64,000 nt of DNA. It comes from Elysia crispata (lineage: Eukaryota; Mollusca; Gastropoda; Plakobranchidae). The stretch lies in NCBI GenBank assembly GCA_033675545.1, contig JAWDGP010003545.1, positions 915,001 through 979,000 of the forward strand, read 5' to 3'. Under the pieces are notes generated by a model. It made no database searches. It had not been told where the DNA came from and saw nothing but the letters and a program-made list of their open reading frames with translations. Position numbers and translations under genes: made by a program. This document shows positions 35,691 to 56,700 of the stretch, piece by piece (the first letter of the stretch is position 1; every line of letters begins with the position of its first letter).

Positions 35691-36389
35691 TATATATAAA
35701 ATATTTTTTTACATTACTTCACTCTATATCATTGAAAAATACTTGTATGAGAAGAGTCTCCACTCCTCTTCCTCTTTGACTCTTTGTTTCTTCCCTCCAC
35801 AAAAGATAAAATTCAAGTGCTCTCAGTCACCATTATCTTGTCTACAGCTTAATCTGCGTTTATTCTTTCCTTTTTTTATCTTAATTTGCAGTACATTACT
35901 TTAGAAAATTTGAAACATTCTTTTGTCTTAGTCAATATCTTTTTGATTACATCATAATGTTGAATGAGGTCCTATTTCGTTAGATCAAAACTAATTATCT
36001 TAAACTTTGCGAAAGGCAACATCTATGGTTCTCTCATATTTATAAAATTCAACTTTTTGCATTGAATTAAAAATCTTAATCACAAAGAGCAGAAAAAATA
36101 TCTCAGAAAGAGAATCAACAACAAAAAAAAAAACAAAAAACGATGAATGACAGAGCACACACTGAACAAATCAAAGAAAGGAAAGAGGGTAAAAAATGTC
36201 AGACATACCCAACGCCTTGTTTAAAGAGTTAAAACAAATTTAATGTGCAGAAAAGATAAAAAAAAAGTTTCGTTACATGAAAGTGAAAAAAAAAAGTTGA
36301 ATATATGAGGAAAAGAAAACAAACCAAAACAAAAACAGGGAAATATTTGAAAAAAAAATTTAAAAAATCACAAAGACAAACCTCGCCTT
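35691..36389. other. Intergenic A+T-rich DNA
   Basis: Nothing recognised between the DNA transposon and the decayed retroelement. Poly(A)-rich runs are frequent after 36110. Confidence 0.5.
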
Positions 36390-37538
36390 AACATGCTTTA
36401 AGGCCAAGAAGGTAGACCCTGACAGACTCTGAGGAGATTATAGGCAGATGGAAAGATTATTTCGAGAATATTCTGAGATAATCAAAAAACAAACATCGCA
36501 CATCAGCTAGAGATGAAAATAGCAGAACAGGAAGAGACAAACAAAAGCTTTGAAAGCAGAAATCGAAAGCACTGTAAAATCCACCAAAGATAGGAAAAGT
36601 GCGGAATACAACAAAAGCAGAAATGAAAAAAGCAGGAGGAAAAAAAGTGGTAGAAGTATATCTCACGTTGAGTACAAAGAATGATATGGGAAGACGGGCA
36701 AGGGGTTAGAAAGAGCAATTTTCATATCATTGCCAAAGAAAGGAGACTTACAACTGTGTTTCAATCAGAGAACAATATCCTTAATCAGCCATGCAAGTAA
36801 AATACTGCCCATATTGAAAAGAATAGAAAACAAGCTAGAAGAAGAAGTAAGCGTGAAATAAAGACCAGCCTTTATACATGTTTCATTGACAGCTCGAAGG
36901 TTTTTGACTGAGCAAGTCATAAGAAAATGTGGCAAACACTTCAGGAAATGAATTTCTATCCGGAAATCACTGGCCTTATGCGATCATTTTTTGAAGCCAA
37001 CAAACAGCGCTGCAACAACAAAATAGTTTTCTGTTACAAAAAAAAGTAATACAGTGATCCATAATTATTATCATATCACCTATTCAGTATCTGCACAGAA
37101 TGAATAATGAGAGATGTAGCACAGAAACGGTGACTAATAATATGAAGAGCCTTTACTATAATGCCACGCCTGAGAGATTTGAGATATGCAAATGAAACTG
37201 CACTACTGTCACAACACACACAAAAATCTAAAAGAACAATGAGATGAAAAAGATTGCACCCAGTAGTACTAAATCTTAAGAGAAAAAAGTAATGGACATA
37301 AACAAATATAAGGAAGACGCTAAAATAACTATGGCTGGAAAAGAAATAGAAAAAAAAAATGAACAGTTTTGGGCATCTGTGTGCTAAGTTTGAAGCCAAT
37401 AGGAAAATGACTCCAGAGAAAGACGCAGTAACAACAGCAAGGCTAACAAAATTAACTTCTACCTGGAAAGGACAACACTGACGATTTTGACAATTATTGC
37501 TATATATCAAACAGTTATATACATACACAGACACACAG

Positions 37539-37609
<71 letters not shown>

Positions 37610-37960
37610 TGGGAAGCGTGTACTGTAAATGATACAGAAGAAACAGAACTAAAAAAATCACTGCTTTTGAAATGAAGAGCTACATAAAAATTCTAAGAAT
37701 GCCCTGGATAGAAAAGTTGCAAACAAACATAATTATGCTGACGAGAATTGGCATTAAATCAACGTCACTCTTACAGAGCGCCAGAAGACTCATTAAGTAC
37801 TTTGGTCACACCAAGCTTCATGAAATCCGAGACTGGCGATAGCAGGGCGGGACAATCCCATACAAAGCTTTGTCTGCTGAGCCCGCCACGTCTGTCATGT
37901 TTATTAGATCAAGGCTTCTTGATTGTAAAATTATCGGGCAAAGCAGTATGCTCTTTCCAT
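36390..37960 (+). mobile_element. Decayed non-LTR retrotransposon (reverse transcriptase to C-terminus)
   Basis: Read across frames on the + strand it follows LINE ORF2 order. A GRWKDYFENIL segment (about 36440) comes first, then IEST..TKDRKSAEYNK. Next is ISLPKKGDLQLCFN.RTISLISHASKI (about 36725-36810), the PKKGD..NYR.ISL reverse transcriptase landmark. A FYPEITGLMRSFFEANK segment follows (about 36950). After a CA/TA microsatellite comes the C-terminal WEACTVNDTEETELKK ... ILRMPWIEK ... SARRLIKYFGHTKLHE (about 37610-37830). Many stops and shifts show it is inactive. It is less similar to the copy at 30600-31240 than copies of one recent family would be. Confidence 0.82.
37529..37607. repeat. 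(CA)n then (TA)n microsatellite inside the retroelement
   Basis: About 30 bp of CA followed by about 45 bp of TA. It interrupts the C-terminal part of the decayed ORF2. Confidence 0.95.
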
Positions 37961-39189
37961 AAACTTTGTAATTTTTCCCCTTTATTCGGAAAAGAGAAAT
38001 ATGAAGTTGCTATCGGTTAAAAAATTGAATAAATAATTGAAATGTAATTATCTTGCATTTATAATATATTCTAAATATGTTGAGAGAAATAATTACACAT
38101 AAAAATACACATAATATATCAACTTCATACAATCGTAAAGTAAAGATTTTGGTTGGTTTTGTTCAAGCTGCATCATTTTTTTTATTGCCATAATATCGAT
38201 TTTCATCGTTAAATGCAGGAGCTTCAGGATAGTCGTGAAAAAATGTAAGCATAATTCCTTCTCTTCATTCGAATCAATATTGCAGCCATTTTTTATTTAT
38301 TAAAACTTAGTTTCTACGAACCACAACATCGATATAAATAACAAACAAATAGCTCTATAAAAATAAACGATCAGAAATAAATAATACAATATTACATAGC
38401 CAAGAAAAACAAAATTGGTGAAATAAATGTACAGTGAAAAAACTTTCTGTAATGCTTTTGGTGTAGTTTTCGATGGATCATTAAGTTATAAATAACCTTC
38501 TTTATCTGACAACCTTGGTAAATTTCTCTACCTCATTATAACAGCTGAATCTTATAGCATCACACATATACTCTGGAAACACCCAATTCTGTAATCCTCC
38601 TCCCGATTTGATGTAAAAAGGCGTCCATTATGAAAGGTAGAATAACGTGGCAGTGGCATTTGCTCATTTTCTATTCATAATTTCATTAATAAAAGATCCA
38701 AATATCTGATTATTTTTCAAAGAACAATACAATGTTGTGTGGCTCGACACCGCGAAGATGGTCCATGTGGATCAGACCGGATGCTCCAACACCACAGCCA
38801 ATGGCTCTCTTCAAAGATGTCAATTTTTGCAGAACACAGTGAAGCACAGAGAGAGCAAAATGCTTTCGGGTGTGTCATTGCTTACAATAATTTTATTTAA
38901 GGTCTATTTGTTTATTTGAATTCGATTATATTGATTTCTTATCACAAATTTTACAAAAATCAATCCCGCAGAAAACAATGCATAAAAATGAAACAGTTAT
39001 CAACTAGTGCAATTCTAGACATTCATGATGGTGAATTTCATTTTATGCCAATCAAATAATTATTGAATCATTGGAACACATTACAAACTTTCTTCAACAA
39101 AAGAAGAGCATCTTGCAAGCAATAAATCAAAACTTTTCCGGTACGTTCTTTTATTTTTTCATTCTCATCTCTTCCCACCACTGCCTCCC

Positions 39190-39324
<135 letters not shown>

Positions 39325-39434
39325 AATATCTTTCTTATTTCTGTTCATTTATCACTCACTTTTTACTCACCCTTTCTTTAACTCTCTATGTAGCTCAATC
39401 AGTTTCTGTTTGTTTTAACGTTGTATTTTTATGA

Positions 39435-39435
39435 G

Positions 39436-39482
<47 letters not shown>

Positions 39483-39483
39483 C
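39435..39483. repeat. (CTA)n-(CTG)n trinucleotide tract
   Basis: About five CTA units then about ten CTG units. It is the only CTG/CAG-type repeat in the window. Confidence 0.95.
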
Positions 39484-39978
39484 TACTATTACTACTCTCT
39501 CTCTTTTTTTTCACACACACACACACACACACTTGAATAAATTTTCCTTCCAACGACTTGTTTAGCTGTGTTTTTGTGTTACATGCTCCTTTAAAGCTAA
39601 CTTATGTTAATTATGTGGACTCTGTCCAACGAAAACCCAAAATCTCTTGGATAAACCATGATGATTTTGGGTTACTTAATCATTTATTTCTCTAAGAAAT
39701 GCCAGAGTTATACGAAATATGTCTATGTCAAAAAAAGTTATCATAGTATCATCACTGTTCACAAAAGTCCATTGTATCTTCAATGTCAAGTTAGTTAATT
39801 TCAATTTATGTAACTATTCGCCTACCTGTTTTGTTTTTTTTTTGTTTCTCTAACGTACCCATTCAAGTTTCCATAGCAACCAATCGGTTTTTTCTAATTA
39901 GTCTCTGTGTTTTAGCATTGCTAACATTCTTTTGATGAGACAAATTATGTACAACACTGGTTTTTAAAAAAGCAAAGC

Positions 39979-48234
<8,256 letters not shown>

Positions 48235-50446
48235 CTTAGATCAACGAGAGTCGGTAAAGAGCGTCTTATTCTATTTTCTGTCTTCTGAACTTTGTCAGGG
48301 TCCAGTTGATACGACTGATTGTACGCTCTGGTTAGTGGCAGTGCTAAATGCAGCAAAGTTTTGTTTAAATAAGTGGGCTGAGATTTTTTACTTAATTGAT
48401 TTCTAAATTTTTGTATATCATACTCTCATATCACTAGAAAAATGTGTAGACCATGAACGAAATATAAATATTACTTTACTAGCACAAATATGAAATATCT
48501 CATCGTAAAATAAAATTCATGCAGCTGAAAATTAATCCTGCAATCTAAAATTAGCTTACTAAATATAATTTTTTTTTAAATAACTCCTGCTAGATTTATT
48601 GAAATTTCAGAAAATATTACTTTGTCTAGTGCGATGTAGTGTAGCTTGCAAGTAGGTAGCTGAGACAAATCCAGTAGTTTCACAGTGCCAAGATGAACTC
48701 TGATAAGATTGGAGTACTAGATTTAGAAACATCAGATCCTATTTCAAACGTTTATTTTCAGCGAAACAGGATTGGATGACAATGCTGGCAGTCACAGAGT
48801 TTACCCGAACAGGCCCGCACTATCGCTGTGCTGACCAAATTCTTTCGTTTAACTTGAAGCCTTAGAAAATGAGCAACGTCGAGGTTCAAATTGCTAAGAG
48901 GACCGGAACGCCACAAATAGAACCTAGAATCTAGAAACTTTTTTTTAATGTTTCCTGAGAATACATGAACCCTAATGGGCGTACTTTAACCATTTCATTC
49001 AAAGATTTATCCTAAATTCTTTACATTTACGATATTTCTTAAAAAAAAAAAGGAACTGTTTAACGTCCTTCTAAGCTTATTTATCAAACCTTTAGCAAAA
49101 TAATTAATTTTAAGTAAATTGTTTTCAGGAACAAATCAACCTATCTAAACTAGAGATATAAAAAAGAAACTCAACAAACAAAAGTTTTTCGCATTTCGGC
49201 TGAAATCAAGCCTGCACAAACGAAAACAGCCGGAATCTTCATTCCTTTTAATGAATTTCAAGAATAGGGCCTACCTTATTACATGACTCGATTACAACAT
49301 TGATAGTCTCATAAAAATACTAGACGAGTTAAAAAAAAACCCACCTCTTATAAATTCTCATTTGCAGCATAGCAGAAATAATTCAAATACTACACAGTGA
49401 GAGTTAATGAAATAAAGAAAAAAATGTGAGGGAAGTTCCCCTTCACTTGGTGATAGAGTGAAGCATGCAGATGAACATTGCTAGAAAAATTTACAATCGA
49501 AGAAATTTATAATCTTGCACTAGATATTTTTTTAATAAACTTCGTGTATAATGGAAGCATAAAAAGATAAAAGGGTAATAGTCAAACAACTCATACGATG
49601 AGACGTTAAGTGGATAAATGTTGGAAAGATCATAACTTAAACTATCCTACTGCTTTTTTTTCACACTGCTCTGACAATATAGGGACAATTTATAGTTTGA
49701 CATAAAATAATTTAAAAAAAAAGTTCTTGTTTGAATCTCCTTGTCTCTCATGTTGACTGTGTTCGCAACACTTTATCTAGTGGAGTCAGTTTAAAAGAAG
49801 CAAACCTTAAGAAATTCTTTTGAGATAAAACATGTAAACCAAAGGCACACAGAGAGTGAAGTGGGCTGGAAACAAAGCTACTTGTGAACTGCTGCCAGAT
49901 ATGTGAGCTGATAATATGCTCTTTGCATAAAGGAGGCTTCGGCGACTGAAAATAGCTTTGTCTCAGCTCCATTCACCTAGAGCAGATAATATCGGCCTAG
50001 TGGTCTAGCCCTGAAGAGAACATTTCACTTCAGGAAACAAAAACACAAAAAACCATACATGAAAACAAAGTTATATGCAATTGAAATATTCCATACTGTT
50101 CCTCACGGATTTCAGACAAGAGAAAATAGGCCTGGATACTCGTCTTTCTGGCAGTTACAAAAAACAATGCAATCCAAATTAAAGTCAACGCCTTTGAGGG
50201 AAACTCTTGCATGAAGTCAACTTTGTTTGGCAGTCCTATTTTGAATTCCAAGATATATTTGAAATGGTTTAAGTCAGCTCCTGCTTAAAGTCAACTAATA
50301 TTTTTCGCTTCTGAGGTGTTGACTCTATCCAGATTCCACTGTACAGACCAGGACGTGAAATTCAAACCAATGAATTATCAAAATAATGTACTTACGTTAC
50401 AACTTATTATTATTGTTATTTGTATTATTATTACAATTATTATTAC

Positions 50447-50512
<66 letters not shown>

Positions 50513-50772
50513 CTTCGGAAAAAGGCCACAATATGACTGCTACGGACTGTATCTAAAATAAACCAAATTTGTTAGTTTCTAAATTAATGAAATTTAAACA
50601 AGTAATTTCTCTCATGGACGACAACATCATAGAACTGCGCTCGAAGTCACACCATTTTTTAATCTTTAATTCATTTTATTCGACGATCTAGAATCTGGAT
50701 GTAATCTAGATTATACCAATTTATTTAAACTTGAATCAGAATCTGAAAAGAATAGGAAAAGTACTTGATAAA
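48235..50772. promoter_or_regulatory. 2.5-kb divergent intergenic region between acyl-CoA ligase and OTC
   Basis: The two start codons point away from each other across 2,538 bp, so both promoters and 5' UTRs lie here. No TATA box or CpG-rich core could be assigned with confidence. An ATT microsatellite sits at 50398-50511, about 260 bp before the OTC start. Two clustered TCTAGA-like words lie at 50690-50715. Confidence 0.55.
50398..50511. repeat. (ATT)n microsatellite near the OTC start
   Basis: About 70 bp of pure ATT (50442-50511) preceded by degenerate ATT-type repeats. Confidence 0.95.
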
Positions 50773-53700
50773 ATGTCGTTTTACAAAGCAGTTGTAACCA
50801 GTTTTCCACGTGGCCGACTTCTTAGAAATTTCAGCTGCACAGTTTCGGCTAAATCACCATCTGACTCGAAGTAAGTTGTAAAGTCAAAGGAAGTACATAC
50901 ATGTGACCAAAAATCACAGAATCAAGATCCTATCTGATGAGAGTGGTAGAATGCATCAAAAAATCTTATCAGAAAATATTAATTCAAAGCCTGAAATGCA
51001 ATAGAAGACCTTACAACTAGGTCTACCAGGCGGTTAAGATACAAGATCTAAATGTGTTGCAGCTATACAAAACATATCCATCACTATCATCATCTTCATT
51101 TCAAGCTCTTTCTCCTCATTATCATTATCATCATCCAGAAGGTTGCAAAAACCATTTTCTATATCATCTGATGACATTGTTATTTGATTTTACACTTTAA
51201 AGATATATAGTTAGTGGACTTGAAGAAGTCTCATAAAAAATAAGTAAAAAGGCTTGAATGGTAATTTTTTAAAAGCCATACATCAAAGCAGATCAAAGGC
51301 AGACACCAATACTTTTTTTCTGTGTATAATGTCAATATTTTCATACAACAAAAAAGTCAGCTGTAACAGTAACTGTTCACTTTGTCGTCTACTAGGCTTT
51401 ATTCCTGATCCATTATTATGTAGTTATCATGTTTTGGGCTGGCTTCTAATTTAAACTAATCCTATCTGTAAGCCAATTTTTTATTGGCTGAAATCACTGC
51501 AGTTTTTTTTCATGAAAGTAATCTAGCAATGCCAATCCGACGTCCGCAGGCTAGACAACTCTAGCTAAAATTCAGTGCGCCGCGGCCCGTAGACCTAGGC
51601 AAAAAAAATGGACCGCGAGTAAGCAACGGTTGCCATTTTATAAATGTAACTACAGCGTCATTTTATAACTTATCGCGATGAAACTTGGTGTACAATCAGA
51701 AAAGATATTTTTCTATACTTCTGTGGTAAAACGGTATTGATCGGCCGTCTGGAAGTGTTGTTTCTGAACGAGTTTTTTCTTTTCATTCGCTGCTCTCTAA
51801 AACTACTGGGACTACGCATTTCGTCGCTGGACAGATAATTTTTTAACATCTCTTGAGCAATTTTTACTTACTTACATTACTTTTTGACCGCGTATTTGCT
51901 CGTATTCGTCTTTTAAAGACACCCACCCTCTCAAAAAAATGACACTTGACATTCAAGACGAGCCGGCCTGCTAAGCCTTTGGTGTAGCGCACAAACTGAC
52001 GTTTGGTTTGTGACGTCACATGGCTAAGAGCGCTTCTCTCATTGGTCGAGAGTATGTGAACTGGGTTAGGCGAGTTTATTTTATTGGATTGTCATTATTC
52101 TAATAATGGCTTGCAAAGGGGTGTTTAGGGTAGATCTACGTAAATAAAATAGATAGCTATTGGATTTTGAAACGTAAAAATGCTATTAAAACATAAAGTA
52201 ATTATTTTATTTTTATTAAATTTGTAGTACTTTAGAAACATGACTTTCCTTCAAACAATTTTTACTCAAAGCACTTGGAGTACTATGTTGACTTAATTGA
52301 CACCCCCTATAGTATTCAGTTTAAAATAATCCATTAGCGCATCTATAATATGGGGACTTCTCTGCTTTTAAAACTAATAGTTGTTTTCTTTTAAGAAAAA
52401 AAAATAAATAGTGGTACATTTGCAGTTGCCTGTACATAAAGAGTTTTTGTTTCTTTAGTATGCTTTTCGAATGAAGATAACATCTTATCTACCAAGTTAG
52501 CTTATAAAATATTTAATTGATGGTTTCTAACTATTCGTGTGAGATCTAGATCTAGATCTAGATCTAGCTCTTGGCGGGGAGGTTGGGCATTGAGTCTGAT
52601 CTGATAAATCCTGTTAAAATAAATGTGAAATGAGCGTTCTGTATGACTGATTCAGTAACCAAATACAATATTGTAACTCAAATAACTAACTCATTGAGGC
52701 TGGGGTGATTCCATGAGCAGTCACGCTATTATTACTATTCTAATTAGGTACGTGTACCAAGTCCCACGAACATAGGAAGTTGAAGGATAAGAAACGCTCA
52801 ATGAACATTGAATTATCTCTCAGTATCTGAAGCGAGCTTCTAGATGTATTTTCTCCTTTTTTTTTCTTTTTTCTTTTTTTTTTTTTTTAAACATCCTCAA
52901 TATGAATAAAGAAGCTTCTGTTGAAAAATATGGATGCCGATTCCACGGATAATGGATTCAGATGTGCAAGGATGGCTCTAGACTAACGTTACCTGCAGGG
53001 GTTGGGTCGCAAATTATGGCACTTATTTCTACATAGCAAGTGTAGAATGGAAGATAATTTATGCCATCAGCGTAATTTATGCATAAACTTACCATGCTGA
53101 TTTTAACAAATTAAGAAACAAAACAAAAATACAATTTAACCACCTTGGTTGATACTTATGATAAGAACATTTTGGAGGTGGTAACTTCTGAAATTACATA
53201 AAGAAATGATGAAACGGTAATTTATGCTAATTTATGCATAAATTAACTAATGCATATGAATGTTATATATCTTTTAACGAAGTAAGATTCTAAATGATAC
53301 ATGTATTATACTTCTGCCTGTAAAATTTTATTGAAATATCTTGGTAAATATAGGAATTAGGGAGGTTTTACGTTCTAAATAAAGGAACGCAAGTTTGGAT
53401 TAGGGGGTAATGTATGCTAATTTATGCAAAAATTGACCCTTCGAAACAAAACTGTCAAAATTATCTCTGACAAATTATGATTCTATATAAAAAAATACAC
53501 TAAAATGTCAAATTTCATGGAAATATATTGCTAAATAAAGAAATTAGAAGGTTTTAACTTCCTTCACAACAAAAAAACAGCACCAAAAAGGTCCATTTTT
53601 TGGACCATTTCTTCCTCTTTAAACCCATAGACATTTTTGGCTTACTTAAATCCTCATAACTTTTTTTTTTCTGGACCGATTCTCAAAATTTAAAAAGTTT

Positions 53701-56700
53701 TCTTCTTTTGAGAGCAAGCTTTATAACTTCCAATCATTAGTAGGTAAATATTACAGCTTTGAAATTTTGGATTGGCATTGCTAAGTAATCTGAGAGATGT
53801 AAAATGTCTGCAATATTCAATGAACAAGTATTTTTACCTGGTTCATATTCAATATGTTGCTATTATGTATTACCTTTTGATAAGGAAAGTCAGTCTACTG
53901 CTCTATGCTCAAATCTTGCAACACAAATAAAGGGTAGCATCACTAGTAATTGGTACATCGGGCTGTGACAAAGGTCACTTTCCTGTCAATTTTTTAAATG
54001 TTTTCTGTTTCAGTTCTGTATCAAACTGTATTTGAATGAATTTTTTATATTTTCCTTGCTTTAATGTTCTAAAGTACAGTATCTAAAGAGAGGTGACCCA
54101 TGTTCACAAATATAATTTGAATGGAAAAGTCATTTTAATTTTTTTGTTTTCAGTTTTTTGAAGTAGGACAAAATGCTGTTTGCGGATGTGGACAAAAATT
54201 TGTAGTAATATTTTTTTTCCCAAACCAAGCAATAGATAAAACAATTAGGTTTTTTGTTCATCTAGGTTCTTTAACTTAGGTGTCCACTTTTGAGAAAAGA
54301 AATTTAGCAGGACGGGTATTACTATTAGAGCAGATCAACAATTTTTCTTTTAGAAAAGGTCTTTTAAACCTTTAGATAAAAAATTACAAAAACACTTTTT
54401 TTCACAGTCTCAACTGTGATGATAATCTGTTTTTAATACTATAAAAGACTAGATAAAACACTGCAGACAACAATGTTTTAACAATAATCCAAAATTTTTA
54501 TTCTCTTCTGAAAATGCATTCAAAAAGTAAAAGGGGATACTACTTTTCATTCAACACAAAAGTTATTGTTGTGAACATGGTCCATACATTGAGAATAATC
54601 AGTAACCTTCAAACTATTTGGATTCATCTTTTTTTTAAAATTGTCTTTCAATTTGTTGTGATGGCAGTGGTCTTGTTGGACGTGACTTTATGAGCTTGAA
54701 GCATTTCAGAGGAGAGGATATCAAACAATTTTTGTGGACAGCGAAAGATCTGAAGACTCGAATGAAGGATAATGGAGAGGTTAGTGTTTAGATTCTAAAT
54801 GTAATTTGCATGTAAGTAGTTTTCTCAAGTCTTCAATCAAAAGAAATAAAGATTTTCGTAACAACTTTTTTTTATCATTCTTAAAATTGAGATTAAATTT
54901 TTAAACCAATGCGTCTTATTTATCTCATAATCTGTTGTCAAGTGTGAAGCCCATTTTGTGATTGAACAAAATGCTTTAATTTTTTTTATTAAATTCAATG
55001 AGAAATGCATTCAAATTTGTATCTCTTAAGAAAAAAGAACGCATTTTTGGGGAAAGAGGGGATGTATTAATAAATTAACACCTTGGATAAGATGAAAATT
55101 TGTAGGGAAAATTGTTAATTATTTGCTACCTCATTTCAACAAGTGTGTCATTTTACATTCAGAGTATAGCTGATTTTTTACTTCAATGCTAAGTAATTTG
55201 AAAACATGCATCAAAATATTCTAGATTTATTTTGGTTTTTTCAATAACTAGATGGTAAACAATAAATCCACAGCAGACTATCTGAAAATAACAAGTAAAG
55301 TATTACATGTGATATAAATGTTCAATTTATATGAAGCAAATAGATATTGCTTTCTTAACTTTTGTTAAAATTGAAAATTATAATATTATAAGCTCTTGTA
55401 ATTCATTCTTATTTGACAAAAAGTGATTAAGGCATGCTCTTTTTTAACTCCTTTTAGATTTTCCAACCTCTTAAGGGCAAAACAGCAGCTTTAATTTTTC
55501 AGAAAAGAAGCACGCGGACAAGAATGTCGACTGAGCTGGGTAGGTTTGTGGTGTAATATAAATTTTTCTCCCAACATATTAAAAGATAAAGGTTAAAAGG
55601 GAAGTAAGCATGTCTTGCGTCTAGTCTGAGCAAATTAGGTCTCACAGATTCCTTATACAAAGGATACAGATGAATATTTAATTTTGCTCCATAATATCGT
55701 CCATTTCTCAATGAATCTGATGTAAATATTTTTTTAATTTTAGTGAACAATGCATTATTTTTCTTCTGAGCTTCTTCAAGGGTTGAATATAAAGAAAGAG
55801 ATTGAAAAGTGTATATAAAATTATTGCTAATTTTTTCCAAGTCTTAAATTTTATGTGACACTTTAGAAGTGGAATTGAGGCAAATAAAATATTTAAATTT
55901 CATAATATTATCACTATCCCTTGATAAAATATGTGATTTTTTGAAAACATTTTGAATAGCAATGAAAGTAATAATGTCAAGCCTGTCTTCAATATATATT
56001 TCCAAATTTATTTCTCCAACATACAATTGATCTGAACAGCATTCTTTTCACACCAATGAAAAAAATGTGCCCGGTGGCAATGGTGACCATGTCCCTCCAC
56101 ATCTCTCTGTCCTCACATTTCGCAATCAGGTTAATCTTCCAAGTCCCAGATTTTTTCTCTCTATCTACCTCTCATTCTCTTTCCACTCATCCTTCCAGAT
56201 GCAAGATTGCGTTCCAAACCATGTCTCCACATGATATGGCCAACACACTTTGCTTGCTGTGTCCTAATTCTATTGGAGAGATTTAAAAGCTCCAGAATAA
56301 CCATAACTCTAAATAAGACACATTTTTGTGGACATAAATGACAAACATTAGTGCTTTCAGCCTGAAGTTAAAGACCAGGGGAAATAGCGTCACCATTTTG
56401 ACTTTTTTTTTAGCTGTTTTGCCTCTAACTTCTAGGATAGACGTAAATAGATTAATTTTTTTTCATCAATTGAATTCTAGTTTTTAACACATTTTTTTCT
56501 TTAATTTATTTTTGTCTTTTTTTGTTTTATTTTGTTGTTGTTCTCTTTTTTTTTATTTTTGATTGAGGCAAATATTTATTAATGATAAATCTGCCAAAAA
56601 TGTTCCTAGTTTACAAAGATTTACAAAGAATCATCTCTTTTGTGCTACATAATAACCCAGTTAGTTTTGTCAATATTGTCTATTTTGATAATAATATATA

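Larger units (their letters stand above)
51525..53782. mobile_element. Unclassified DNA-transposon-like element in OTC intron 1 (14-bp inverted ends, 9-bp TSD)
   Basis: Left end AGCAATGCCAATCC (51525-51538) is perfectly repeated as its complement GGATTGGCATTGCT (53769-53782). The 9 bp AAGTAATCT directly before the left end (51516-51524) recurs directly after the right end (53783-53791). The 2,258-bp interior has no usable reading frame, so the copy is non-autonomous. The left 550 bp is CpG-richer than its surroundings and includes a TGACGTCA palindrome at about 52011. The right part holds degenerate tandem repeats. A 9-bp duplication fits Mutator-like or Merlin-like groups, but no transposase is present to decide. 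Confidence 0.8.

Noticed and set aside
37748..38020. 90-aa plus-strand frame
   Set aside because: Not an independent gene. Another frame here reads as the C-terminus of the decayed retroelement.
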